Source of the DNA: Bacteroidota bacterium
GTDB taxonomy: Bacteria; Bacteroidota; Bacteroidia; Bacteroidales; Tannerellaceae
Length of the DNA stretch: 64,000 nt
Assembly (NCBI GenBank): GCA_023429375.1
Contig: JAEYVY010000007.1
Span: 248,001 to 312,000, forward strand
Reading direction: 5' to 3'
This document shows positions 28,250 through 36,436 of the stretch, in pieces. A program made the position numbers and the translations under genes. Each line of letters starts with the position of its first letter. The first letter of the stretch is position 1. The notes beneath the pieces were generated by a model. The model was not told the DNA's origin. It ran no database searches and worked only from the letters and a program-made list of their open reading frames with translations.

Positions 28250-28957
28250 ATGATGGAAAAAATGAAAATAGAAATTTGGTCAGACATTGCTTGTCCTTAT
28301 TGCTTTATAGGTAAGAGGAAATTAGAGGCAGCCTTACAGAAATTTCCACATGCCGATGAGGTTGAGCTCGTATGGCATAGTTATGAATTGAATCCGGACT
28401 TGGGCAAAGGAGTGCTCAATATCCCGTATATGAAATATTATGAGGGTAAGGAAGTTCAGCTGAAAGAACTGCTCGAATTGGGAGAGGCAGCCGGCATTCA
28501 ATTCAATTTTGAGAAGCTGATCATAACCAATACGTCTGATGCCTTACGTACCATACAGCATGCCGGCCGTTATAATTTGGCTGCAGAAACAACCGAGGCC
28601 TTCTTTATGGCTTATTTTACGCAAGGGAAGTGCATCAGTGACAGAGAAGTTATCAGAGATATCGCACAGCAAGTCGGACTGCCTGTTGATGAGGTTATGC
28701 AAATGCTTGACAGTGATGCGTATGTAGATGTGATAACCAACGATATCCGGTATAGTGAAGATGAGCTTAATCTGGAGTATATCCCTTTCTACCTGTTCAA
28801 TCAGAAGACGATTATCCAAGGTTCTATCCCAAGTGAGGTGTATAGCGAAACCTTAGAAAAAGCGTATAAGGATTGGAAGATAAACGGTGTCTCTTCAGGA
28901 CTTGACGATGCTTTTACGGGACAAGGATGCTCTATTGATGGGACAGGTTGCTGCTAA
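28250..28957 (+). CDS. DsbA-family (FrnE-like) thiol oxidoreductase
   Basis: A 235-residue protein without a signal peptide. IEIWSDIACPYCFIGKRKLE near the N-terminus is the FrnE-type thioredoxin-fold start with a CPYC active site at residues 15-18; AYFTQGKCISD and a cis-proline region (YIPFYLFN) follow. FrnE-like members are usually cytoplasmic disulfide isomerases or oxidoreductases. The C-terminus GQGCSIDGTGCC adds three further cysteines, an unusual extra pair plus one. ATGs at 28250, 28253 and 28262 are all possible; CGGAAG favours the first two. A TonB-dependent receptor starts eight bases later. Confidence 0.88.
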   Translation: MMEKMKIEIWSDIACPYCFIGKRKLEAALQKFPHADEVELVWHSYELNPDLGKGVLNIPYMKYYEGKEVQLKELLELGEAAGIQFNFEKLIITNTSDALRTIQHAGRYNLAAETTEAFFMAYFTQGKCISDREVIRDIAQQVGLPVDEVMQMLDSDAYVDVITNDIRYSEDELNLEYIPFYLFNQKTIIQGSIPSEVYSETLEKAYKDWKINGVSSGLDDAFTGQGCSIDGTGCC

Positions 28958-28964
28958 TAAAAGA

Positions 28965-31340
28965 ATGATGAGGTTAAATCTGTTAGTACTTTTTGTACTC
29001 TTTTGTTCGACGACTTTATTCGCGCAGCAAAAACTTTCAATTAAAGGAAACGTAATTGACAAGGGAGACCGTTCGCCAATTAGTTACGCAAGTGTTGTTA
29101 TCAAGGGGACGACAATCGGTACACAAACCGATTCGATAGGCTATTTTGCCATAAGCAATTTAAGCCCGGGCTCGTACACCCTTCAGGTCTCATTTGTCGG
29201 TTACAAAACCGAGATTACCTCTGAATATCTTCTTACCGTTAATGATTTATATGTTTCGGTCGAGCTTGAAGAAAATGTCAACGAAGTGGCGGGGGTTAAT
29301 GTTTATCCTTCACCTTTTAGACGTACAATAGAAAGCCCGGTTAGCCTGCATGTTATCAGTACACAGGAGATTGAGAAGAGTCCCGGAGCAAATCGCGATA
29401 TTTCTCGTATCGTACAGTCCTATCCCGGTGTTTCGTTTTCGCCGTCGGGATACCGCAATGACTTGGTAGTAAGAGGCGGAGGTCCGGCTGAAAATAGTTT
29501 TTATTTGGAAGGGATTGAGATTCCGAATATCAACCACTTTAGTACACAAGGTGCTTCGGGTGGGCCGATGAGTATCATAAATGCGGATTTTATCAGAGAG
29601 GTAAACTTCCATACGGCAGCCTTCCCATCGTATAGTAGTGATGCGTTGAGCTCGGTGCTCGATTTTAAATTGAAAGATGGTAATCCCGAAAAGCATTCGC
29701 TCAAAGCAACACTGGGTGCTTCGGAAGCATCATTAGCCTTGAACGGGCCGATGAGTAAGAAAACGACCTACCTCGTGTCGGTGAGACGTTCCTATCTTGA
29801 ATTCCTTTTTGATATGATTGGACTTCCATTTTTGCCCACTTATAATGATGCGCTATTTAAGATTAAAACAAGGCTTTCTCCTGTACATGAGTTGACATTT
29901 ATTGGTTTGGGTGGCTTGGATGATATGAGACTCAATGATAAGGCTTCGACGGAAGATGCCGAATATATCCTGAGTTATTTGCCCACGATTAAGCAAGAGA
30001 CTTTTACCTTGGGAGGTGTTTACAAGCATTATAGCAAGGTGAATACGCAGACGTTGGCTCTGAGTCATAGCTATCTGAACAACCGGAACACAAAGTTTAA
30101 AGATAATGACGAAACGAATCCGGATAACCTAAGATTGAAATACAAATCACTTGAGCAGGAATCAAAGTTCAGATTTGAAAATCTCACACGCTTAAGAAGT
30201 TGGAAAATCAATACGGGGGTTAATCTGGATTATGTCCAGTATGATAATGATAGCTATCAGCTTCTTTTTCTGAATGGAGAAGATGTGAAATGGAATTATG
30301 ACACGAAGCTGAACTTTGCTAAGTGGGGCATTTTTGCGACAGTAGATTATTTTTCACCGGACGAACGGTTTAATGCCTCTTTGGGTCTTCGTACAGATGC
30401 TGCGTCCTACTCCTCAAAGACAAACAACATGTTTCGACAGCTCTCTCCGAGATTGTCTTTATCTTATGCTTTGATGTCGAATCTAAGAGCTAGCATAAAC
30501 GTTGGCCGATATTTCCAATTACCTCCGCTTACAGCTTTAGGCTACAAAAACAATGAAGGAGTCTATGTGAATAAGAATCTGAACTATATGCAGTCCGATC
30601 AATTGTCGGGAGGATTGAATTTTAAGCTTCGTAAGAATCTGGAGGTTTCTTTGGAAGGATTCTACAAACGGTATAAGAAGATGCCCTTGTCTATTGCAGA
30701 TGGAATTCCGTTGATGAGTAAGGGGAACGATTACGGAGTAATCGGAAATGAGCCGCTGCTCTCGAGTTCGGAAGGGACGAGCTACGGCATTGAATTATTG
30801 GCTCGATGGCTGGTGATGCAAAAGGTTAATGTATCTTCATCGTTTACCTTGTTCAAGAGCCGGTTTGATAAGCTTGATGGCGAATCTGTCGCTTCGGCAT
30901 GGGATAATGGGTATATCTTTAACCTAACAGGTACTTATTACTTGCCTAATAATTGGAGTATAGGAGGGAAGATAAAGTCAATCGGTGGTGCTCCTTATAC
31001 GCCATATGATCAGGATAAATCGTCCTTAGTTGTTGCTTGGAATGCATCGGGAAAACCCTATCTTGACTTTGGGCAATATAATGTGTTGAGAAGTGCGGCG
31101 TATACTCAGTTGGATCTTCGTGTAGACAAGACCTTTTATATAAAGAGTTATATGTTAGGTGTTTATATGGATATGCAAAATGTAACGAAGAGTGTCTTTA
31201 AGAATCAAGATGTAATCATAAGCACAGGTAAGATATTAAATCCGGAAGCACCTCTTGGCGACCAGCGTTATGAAATGAAATCGTTGAAGAGAGAAAGTTC
31301 TACCATTGTGCCGACCATTGGGGTTACATTCGAATTTTGA
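28965..31340 (+). CDS. TonB-dependent outer-membrane receptor
   Basis: From the ATG at 28965 the product has 791 residues with signal peptide LLVLFVLFCSTTLFAQQ. A carboxypeptidase-D-like domain (LSIKGNVIDKGDRSPISYASVVIKG) lies near 25-110, then the plug (ISTQEIEKSPGANRDISRIVQSYPGVSF, VVRGGGPAENSFYLEGIEIPNINHF) and a beta-barrel ending in TVGVTFEF-like residues (VPTIGVTFEF). It is a classical receptor, not a SusC, and has no SusD partner. An in-frame start at 28887 lies inside the DsbA-family gene and lacks a signal peptide. Ligand unknown; a metal chelate or vitamin is typical of the family. Confidence 0.93.
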   Translation: MMRLNLLVLFVLFCSTTLFAQQKLSIKGNVIDKGDRSPISYASVVIKGTTIGTQTDSIGYFAISNLSPGSYTLQVSFVGYKTEITSEYLLTVNDLYVSVELEENVNEVAGVNVYPSPFRRTIESPVSLHVISTQEIEKSPGANRDISRIVQSYPGVSFSPSGYRNDLVVRGGGPAENSFYLEGIEIPNINHFSTQGASGGPMSIINADFIREVNFHTAAFPSYSSDALSSVLDFKLKDGNPEKHSLKATLGASEASLALNGPMSKKTTYLVSVRRSYLEFLFDMIGLPFLPTYNDALFKIKTRLSPVHELTFIGLGGLDDMRLNDKASTEDAEYILSYLPTIKQETFTLGGVYKHYSKVNTQTLALSHSYLNNRNTKFKDNDETNPDNLRLKYKSLEQESKFRFENLTRLRSWKINTGVNLDYVQYDNDSYQLLFLNGEDVKWNYDTKLNFAKWGIFATVDYFSPDERFNASLGLRTDAASYSSKTNNMFRQLSPRLSLSYALMSNLRASINVGRYFQLPPLTALGYKNNEGVYVNKNLNYMQSDQLSGGLNFKLRKNLEVSLEGFYKRYKKMPLSIADGIPLMSKGNDYGVIGNEPLLSSSEGTSYGIELLARWLVMQKVNVSSSFTLFKSRFDKLDGESVASAWDNGYIFNLTGTYYLPNNWSIGGKIKSIGGAPYTPYDQDKSSLVVAWNASGKPYLDFGQYNVLRSAAYTQLDLRVDKTFYIKSYMLGVYMDMQNVTKSVFKNQDVIISTGKILNPEAPLGDQRYEMKSLKRESSTIVPTIGVTFEF

Positions 31341-31352
31341 TAGCATGATTTC

Positions 31353-31402
31353 AAATAGAAAAAGCCGCCCAAGCAATCCTGCTTGAACGGCTCTTTCTAT
31401 TT
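31353..31402. terminator. Bidirectional terminator between convergent genes
   Basis: AAATAGAAAAAGCCG pairs with CGGCTCTTTCTATTT, with an inner AAGCA/TGCTT hairpin. It serves the TonB-dependent receptor gene and the GH20 gene. Confidence 0.85.
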
Positions 31403-31415
31403 GGTGGGGAATCGA

Positions 31416-33767
31416 TTAATATTTATAGTAATCGGGTCCTGTAAAGCTGAATTTAGCTTCCCCACTTCTACGGAGCATCAGGTAGATACTATCCCATTGT
31501 GGAGGCCATCCGCCTACGATGCCGGAAAGTCTAACGATTTTAATCTTGTGCGGGCCTTTTGCTAAAGCAATAGACTTGTCGTTGTGTGATTGCTTTACGA
31601 CTTTACCTTCATTCGAGATGAATAGCTGATCATCAATCCACAGTTCGTGAGCCACCGTTTTGAAGTAGTATACATCATCTTCCGGAATATTGATGTAGCC
31701 GGTTATTACGGTGCTATAGAAATCTTCCGGATAAACTTCACGATAGTCAGGCACTCTATGTTTTGCGTCTCTGAGACTTCCTATGAATTCAACCTCTTCA
31801 GGTGTTTGCCCTTCTAGGTCGGACACTTTAAAGGCTTTCCCTTTATAATATTCCGCTTTCAGTCCTTTTTTAGCCTCTTCGCTTTTTTCTACGGCCGGAG
31901 CAAATGATTGCTTCTCGATCGTAATCGTACGAACAGCACTTTGTTTGCCTGAAATCAGGATAGAACGAAGCTTTAATGTTGTGCTTTCGGTGAAAGTTAA
32001 TGCTTCACTATAAACTGCAGATTGTGCGTTAGGTTCACTTCCATCAGTTGTATACACTATGGTAACCGGTTCAGTTGTTGTAAACTCTAATTTTACACTA
32101 TCCGTAAAGGCGACAAAATTACATGAAGGGACATCTTTCTGTTCAGGTAGCGGGATATAATAGTTTATATCGTGCATGTCAAGACGGACTCTTTGATTGT
32201 CCAAACGACGAACAAAGTCGTCATAGTTTTTACGGTTCAGATCAGACCAGGCAATTTCAGAAAGCGCCAACAGGCGAGGGAACGTAAAATATTCCTTCAT
32301 GTCTTCGTTCTGCAAATATTCGCACCACAAGTTCGCCTGAACCCCTAAGATATGATGTTGCTTATCGGTATCAAGTTTTTCGGGTAGCGGATCGTATCCG
32401 TATATTTTTGACAATGGAATTTTACTGCCTATTCCAACAGGAGAAAGAACTTCATCACCTTGGAAGGCATCGATATAAAGCCAAGGACTAGGTGTCATAA
32501 TCACATCGTGTCCCATATTAGCGGCAGCAATACCGCCACTTTCTCCACGCCAACTCATTACGGTTGCCGTAGGTGCTAATCCGCCTTCAAGGATTTCGTC
32601 CCAACCAATCATTTTCTTTCCATGGGCAAGTAGTACCTTTTCAATTCGTTGAACAAAATAGCTTTGCAGCTTTTCTTCAGCAGAATGCTCTTTATCGCCT
32701 TTTATGCCCAAAGCCTTTATTCTTGCTTGGCATTTTGGGCATTTTTCCCATCTGCCTTTCGGAGCTTCGTCTCCACCGATATGGAAGTACTGACTTTTAA
32801 ACAAAGGAACTACTTCGGTGATTACGTCTTCCAGAAATTTGAAAGTCTCCTCATTACCAGCACAGTAAATATCGTTTGATACACCCCAGATATTGCGTAC
32901 CTCAAACGGTCCTCCTGTACAGGAGAACTCAGGATAAGCAGTTAGTGCAGCAACACCATGACCGGGTAATTCAATTTCAGGAATTACTTCGATGAATCGC
33001 TCTTCAGCGTAAGCAACTACCTCTTTCACTTCTTCTTGCGTAAAGAAAAATGGTCCGTATTGTGTACCATCGCCTTCATAGCGTTTAGCACTGATCTCGG
33101 CCAGTTTCGGATACTTTTTGATTTCTATTCGCCATCCTTGATCATCTGTCAAATGCCAATGGAATGTGTTAATCTTGAACATGGCCATAACGTCTAAGCG
33201 TTTTTTGATGTCTTCGACAGTCGAAAAATGACGGCAAACATCGAGCATATGCCCACGATATTTGAAACGAGGCTCGTCTTTAATCGTGACGGCAGGCATA
33301 GTCCATGCTATTTGTTTAACCAATGTAGGGCTTTCTATTTCTGCCGGAAGCAATTGCATAACCGTCTGCAGACCATAGAAAATGCCCTGCGGTGTTTTAG
33401 CTCTTAGCTCAATACCGTTTGGTGTAACTTCTAAAAGGTAACCTTCATCATTTACATCGATATCTCCTGCAATCTCAAGATTGATATAATTAGAAGAAGG
33501 TTTTTCTTTTGTCAGGGTAAGATCGAATCCGGTTGAGCTTTTGATCTTTGATGCGAAGTAAACAGCCACCTTGTCGACGTCTTCACTTTGAGAAACGAAT
33601 TTAACGTTTTTGTTCAAAGTAAAAGTCCCTGCATTTTGTGTTAACTCCAATGGAGTAGGGGTGATGTTAATTTCTTGATTGTATGGCTTGTCTACAACGC
33701 TGTTGCCGCACGAGATGAGGAGCAAAGCAGAGGTAGTTACCATAAATAGATGTTTTAGTTGACTCAT
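31416..33767 (-). CDS. GH20 beta-N-acetylhexosaminidase lipoprotein
   Basis: A 783-residue lipoprotein (ALLLISC, cysteine at 20). An N-terminal GH20b domain (PTPLELTQNAGTFTL), then the GH20 barrel with HWHLTDDQGWRIEI and HIGGDEAPKGRW, whose Asp-Glu pair at about 333-334 is catalytic, then a beta-sandwich (TEPVTIVYTTDGSEP) and a C-terminal PA14-like region (KGLKAEYYKG to LMLRRSG). It removes terminal GlcNAc or GalNAc from glycans at the cell envelope. A weak box TACCTTTA on the minus strand (33833-33840) may be its promoter. With nagA and GH42 in the same region, host-glycan use is plausible. Confidence 0.94.
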   Translation of the reverse strand: MSQLKHLFMVTTSALLLISCGNSVVDKPYNQEINITPTPLELTQNAGTFTLNKNVKFVSQSEDVDKVAVYFASKIKSSTGFDLTLTKEKPSSNYINLEIAGDIDVNDEGYLLEVTPNGIELRAKTPQGIFYGLQTVMQLLPAEIESPTLVKQIAWTMPAVTIKDEPRFKYRGHMLDVCRHFSTVEDIKKRLDVMAMFKINTFHWHLTDDQGWRIEIKKYPKLAEISAKRYEGDGTQYGPFFFTQEEVKEVVAYAEERFIEVIPEIELPGHGVAALTAYPEFSCTGGPFEVRNIWGVSNDIYCAGNEETFKFLEDVITEVVPLFKSQYFHIGGDEAPKGRWEKCPKCQARIKALGIKGDKEHSAEEKLQSYFVQRIEKVLLAHGKKMIGWDEILEGGLAPTATVMSWRGESGGIAAANMGHDVIMTPSPWLYIDAFQGDEVLSPVGIGSKIPLSKIYGYDPLPEKLDTDKQHHILGVQANLWCEYLQNEDMKEYFTFPRLLALSEIAWSDLNRKNYDDFVRRLDNQRVRLDMHDINYYIPLPEQKDVPSCNFVAFTDSVKLEFTTTEPVTIVYTTDGSEPNAQSAVYSEALTFTESTTLKLRSILISGKQSAVRTITIEKQSFAPAVEKSEEAKKGLKAEYYKGKAFKVSDLEGQTPEEVEFIGSLRDAKHRVPDYREVYPEDFYSTVITGYINIPEDDVYYFKTVAHELWIDDQLFISNEGKVVKQSHNDKSIALAKGPHKIKIVRLSGIVGGWPPQWDSIYLMLRRSGEAKFSFTGPDYYKY

Positions 33768-34134
33768 TGTTTTAATTAAAAAGAGGTTGTTTAATGTATT
33801 GTTTATTCCCGGTTGTATATCTGTATGGGATGTAAAGGTATAACATATAGTACTAGAAAGAAAACGTGAAGGTATAAATCTATAATTGTACCAAATATGT
33901 CGTTAGTCATTTCGGAACAAGATGACTGCACTCCTTCCATATCGTATAAAATAAAATGCCTCATAAAGGATTCTTTAGAAATAGAATCTGAGTAGAAAAG
34001 CAGCAATGAAGTATTAGCTTCATCATAGCACAGACTTCTAGCAAAAATAAATAGTGTTTGTTGAATTTGAATGAGTATGCAATGAGGATATGTGTCAAAC
34101 AAATAAAAGATGTGTCAAACTATCAAAAGAACTT
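33768..34134. other. Gene-free region upstream of the GH20 gene
   Basis: This stretch contains the likely GH20 promoter region and, further out, AT-rich DNA next to the IS remnant. A 99-codon open frame on the minus strand (33803-34102) has no ribosome-binding site, no recognisable domain and overlaps the promoter region, so it is not called. I see nothing else. Confidence 0.5.
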
Positions 34135-34143
34135 GGAATTGCC

Positions 34144-34165
34144 GGATTACTGTAAAAGTTGAGGG
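34144..34165 (+). repeat. Left terminal inverted repeat of the IS remnant
   Basis: GGATTACTGTAAAAGTTGAG matches the complement of 35005-35027 (GGATCATAGTAAAAAATTGA) with a few differences and one extra A. The similarity continues weakly outward to about 34135. Confidence 0.65.
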
Positions 34166-34209
34166 GGGGGTAAAAGAAATAGGATTTCTCTTTGGTCTAA
34201 AAAAGAAAG

Positions 34210-34554
34210 ATGCTAAAAGACGGTTATAGTTTCCTGTTACCTCCGGGATTGTTGGATTATTTTTTAATAATCTTAGTTGAAGAGAATGAGAAAGAGTTGA
34301 TACTACATCTTGAGGAAAAGAATAATCTAAATGAAGATACAGAAAAGCCTATATATGAAAGCAAGGGCTTTTATCCTTCAGTTCTGATTAATGATTTTCC
34401 TGTCCGTGGTAAGAAACGGCTTCTGAACATTCGACGACGAAGATGGATAGATAGATCTACAGGAGCATATTTCTCCAGGGATCTGCATGTTGTAGCAGAA
34501 GGGACTCATATAACGCAAGAATTTGCGTCTTTTTTAAAAGGAGTACGTAGATAA
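34210..34554 (+). CDS. ISAon1-family transposase N-region protein
   Basis: A 114-residue protein with LPPGLLDYFLI, GFYPSVLINDFPVRGKKRLLNIRRRRW and THITQEFASFLKGV, the pattern of the separate small ORF that precedes the DDE transposase in ISAon1-like elements. It appears full length. The DDE gene behind it is destroyed, so it probably has no function now. Confidence 0.75.
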   Translation: MLKDGYSFLLPPGLLDYFLIILVEENEKELILHLEEKNNLNEDTEKPIYESKGFYPSVLINDFPVRGKKRLLNIRRRRWIDRSTGAYFSRDLHVVAEGTHITQEFASFLKGVRR

Positions 34555-34995
34555 TCATGCGATCAGCTGTAATACCCTGGGTGAGTTATTTGGTATTGAC
34601 GGCAATAGCTTTGAGAGACAATACCGCAATCATCTTAGCGGATACAAAGAGAAAGAGCATCCATACTCTTCAAGGAGTATCCTTTGATAAAGAAAGCGTA
34701 TTATTTAGCCATGAGGCTGGGTCAGATTTATCATCAGTCTCACAAAGCAGATGTTGCACTAACAAAACTTACTCATTGGTATGACGAGGTAGATAAATCA
34801 GGCTTTACTGCTTTTGCTACTGTTGCACGAACCATACAATCACATTATTTGGAAATTGTGAACTTCTTTCATAATCGATCAACCAATGCAGCCTCAGAAT
34901 CGTTCAATGCAAGAATCAAAGCTTTCAGGAGAGTGTTTAGAGGTGTTACGGATAAAGCATTCTTCTTATTTAGACTGTCTAAATTATATGCTTAA
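34555..34995 (+). pseudogene. ISAon1-family DDE transposase, core deleted
   Basis: Just after the N-region stop the frame encodes NTLGELFGIDGNSFERQYRN and LSGYKEKEHPY, the start of the transposase, and closes at a TGA at about 34685. From 34684 another frame encodes IKKAYYLAMRLGQIYHQ through NRSTNAASESFNARIKAFR to LFRLSKLYA, the C-terminal 100 residues including the final catalytic glutamate. The catalytic domain between, about 230-250 residues with both aspartates, is absent. This is an internal deletion, not a sequencing-scale frameshift. Confidence 0.78.
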
Positions 34996-35004
34996 TTTAT
35001 GAAT

Positions 35005-35027
35005 CCCTCAATTTTTTACTATGATCC
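35005..35027 (-). repeat. Right terminal inverted repeat of the IS remnant
   Basis: Complement of the left repeat at 34144-34165, allowing a few mismatches; it starts ten bases after the transposase stop codon. Confidence 0.65.
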
Positions 35028-35046
35028 TGAATCCACTAGGAGAAAC

Positions 35047-35079
35047 AAAAAAAGGCAGCCAAATTGACTGCCTTTTTTT
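35047..35079 (-). terminator. Terminator of the tRNA-Lys transcript
   Basis: AAAAAAAGGCAG pairs with CTGCCTTTTTTT; on the minus strand a GC-rich hairpin is followed by seven T, a few bases after the tRNA. Confidence 0.85.
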
Positions 35080-35082
35080 GAG

Positions 35083-35155
35083 TGATCCGCCTGGGGCTCG
35101 AACCCAGGACCCCATCCTTAAAAGGGATGTGCTCTACCTGCTGAGCTAGCGAATC
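35083..35155 (-). tRNA. tRNA-Lys (anticodon TTT)
   Basis: The minus strand folds as a 73-base cloverleaf: acceptor GATTCGC with GCGGATC, D-arm GCTCAGCAGGTAGAGC, anticodon stem CATCC/GGATG around CTTTTAA, T-arm CTGGGTTCGAGCCCCAG. The anticodon TTT reads lysine codons. CCA is not encoded. It is a single-tRNA unit with its own promoter and terminator. Confidence 0.96.
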
Positions 35156-35185
35156 ATCCTGTGCGTTACTTCTGTAATGCGGGTG

Positions 35186-35215
35186 CAAAGATAGAGGGAA
35201 TTTTTGAATAAACAA
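35186..35215 (-). promoter_or_regulatory. Promoter of tRNA-Lys
   Basis: Minus strand: TTG, 19-base spacer, TATCTTTG, about 30 bases before the tRNA. A good match to the Bacteroidetes consensus. Confidence 0.7.
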
Positions 35216-35236
35216 TACATCTGCTCCTTTTTTTGC

Positions 35237-36382
35237 TCATTGAGCCTCATTTTTTTTCAATTCTTTCTGCGAACCCTCATTTGAGGCCTTCTGTTCGCTT
35301 TTTTCTTCCATTAAAATAAATCGTCTGTAATAGGACAGGCAAAGCGTTGTTAGTGGCAACGCAACGATTAGTCCTATAAATCCAAGCAGGGTTCCCCATA
35401 TAGATAGTGAAAGTAAGATGATGGCAGGGTTAAGTCCCATCGCTTTACCCATGATGCGCGGAGTAAGAAAGAGATCTTGGATAATTTGAACAATTATCAA
35501 AACTAACATTGCCCCTCCAAGTATCAGCCAGAAGTTTTCGCCCGACTCGGCCGATTTGAGAAGTGCCAGAATGATCATGGGTATGATACCGATTGTCTGT
35601 AAATAGGGGACGAGGTTTAAAACTCCCATGAATAGTCCTAGGGTAGTGCCTAATGGAAATCCAATAATATTGAAACCAATGGCAAAAAGAATTCCTACAC
35701 AAAAAGCGATTAATGCTTGCCCACGAAAATAACGATTCATACTTTGCTCTACATCATCGGCAAGTCCCATGATGAATGGACGATAGTTTGATGGGATAAG
35801 CTCTTTCCACCCGTTTGCAATTTTCTCATAATCCAAAAGGATAAAGATGAAATAAAGGAATATGATGAATACAATCGTGACGCTGAATAAAACGGAGAAT
35901 GTATTTGATAGAAGCGTCCACAGACGAGGAGCCAATTGTTTGATGCTATTTAGTATATTCTCTTTACTTAGCAGATCGGTCAATTCCGACAAGTTGATAT
36001 TGTTTTGAATATATAATATCCATTCTTCGGGAATAAAAGGGATATGGCCGGGGCCCGTATTATGCGAATGGAGAACATTTATGATTCGTTCAATCTCGCC
36101 AGACATGGATGGTACCAAAATAAGGATGAATCCAAGCAGGAAAAGTAAATTGGTGACCAAAACTGCTACGATGGCCAAAATTCTGCTTTTTAATTTTAAT
36201 GTGTCTTGAAAAAAACGAACGACTGGCTGCAGCAAATAGGCCATTAGCCAGGCAATGAGAAAAGGCAACAGTGCGTTACGCAAGATAGTAAGTAGGTACA
36301 ACAATCCGGCAATTGTTAAAACTCCGAAAACAATCCGGGATACCCGGTCGAAAGTGAAAGGTTTGTCAAACAACGGGTTCAT
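35237..36382 (-). CDS. AI-2E family transporter-like membrane protein
   Basis: A 381-residue integral membrane protein with about seven hydrophobic segments grouped in the N- and C-terminal halves and a soluble segment near residues 95-150. The C-terminal region (MGVLNLVPYLQTIGIIPMIILALL, QIIQDLFLTPRIMGKAMGLNPAIILLSLSIWG) is the diagnostic block of the AI-2E/PerM family. Members have been linked to autoinducer-2 export or sodium-proton exchange, so the substrate is open. It diverges from the PBP4 gene, and their promoters overlap face to face. Confidence 0.92.
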   Translation of the reverse strand: MNPLFDKPFTFDRVSRIVFGVLTIAGLLYLLTILRNALLPFLIAWLMAYLLQPVVRFFQDTLKLKSRILAIVAVLVTNLLFLLGFILILVPSMSGEIERIINVLHSHNTGPGHIPFIPEEWILYIQNNINLSELTDLLSKENILNSIKQLAPRLWTLLSNTFSVLFSVTIVFIIFLYFIFILLDYEKIANGWKELIPSNYRPFIMGLADDVEQSMNRYFRGQALIAFCVGILFAIGFNIIGFPLGTTLGLFMGVLNLVPYLQTIGIIPMIILALLKSAESGENFWLILGGAMLVLIIVQIIQDLFLTPRIMGKAMGLNPAIILLSLSIWGTLLGFIGLIVALPLTTLCLSYYRRFILMEEKSEQKASNEGSQKELKKNEAQ

Positions 36383-36396
36383 TTGTGGAACTTTTT

Positions 36397-36419
36397 TATC
36401 TTTGTTCTTTACAAAGATA
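36397..36419. promoter_or_regulatory. Overlapping face-to-face promoter boxes
   Basis: TATCTTTG at 36397-36404 points right to the PBP4 gene and its exact complement CAAAGATA at 36412-36419 points left to the AI-2E gene. The predicted start sites fall inside each other's boxes, so firing of one promoter should block the other. Confidence 0.55.
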
Positions 36420-36436
36420 GAAGAAAGAATCCATCA

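Larger units (their letters stand above)
34135..35034 (+). mobile_element. ISAon1-like (ISL3-related) insertion sequence, internally deleted
   Basis: About 900 bp bounded by imperfect inverted repeats of about 22 bases. Inside are the N-region protein and both ends, but not the middle, of an ISAon1-type transposase. Intact elements of this type are, from memory, about 1.6-1.7 kb, so roughly 0.7-0.8 kb is missing. No target duplication is obvious. It cannot transpose itself but might be mobilised by an intact copy elsewhere. Confidence 0.75.

Noticed and set aside
33803..34102. A 99-codon open frame upstream of the GH20 gene
   Set aside because: No domain or signal peptide is recognisable, no ribosome-binding site is seen, and it overlaps the likely GH20 promoter.
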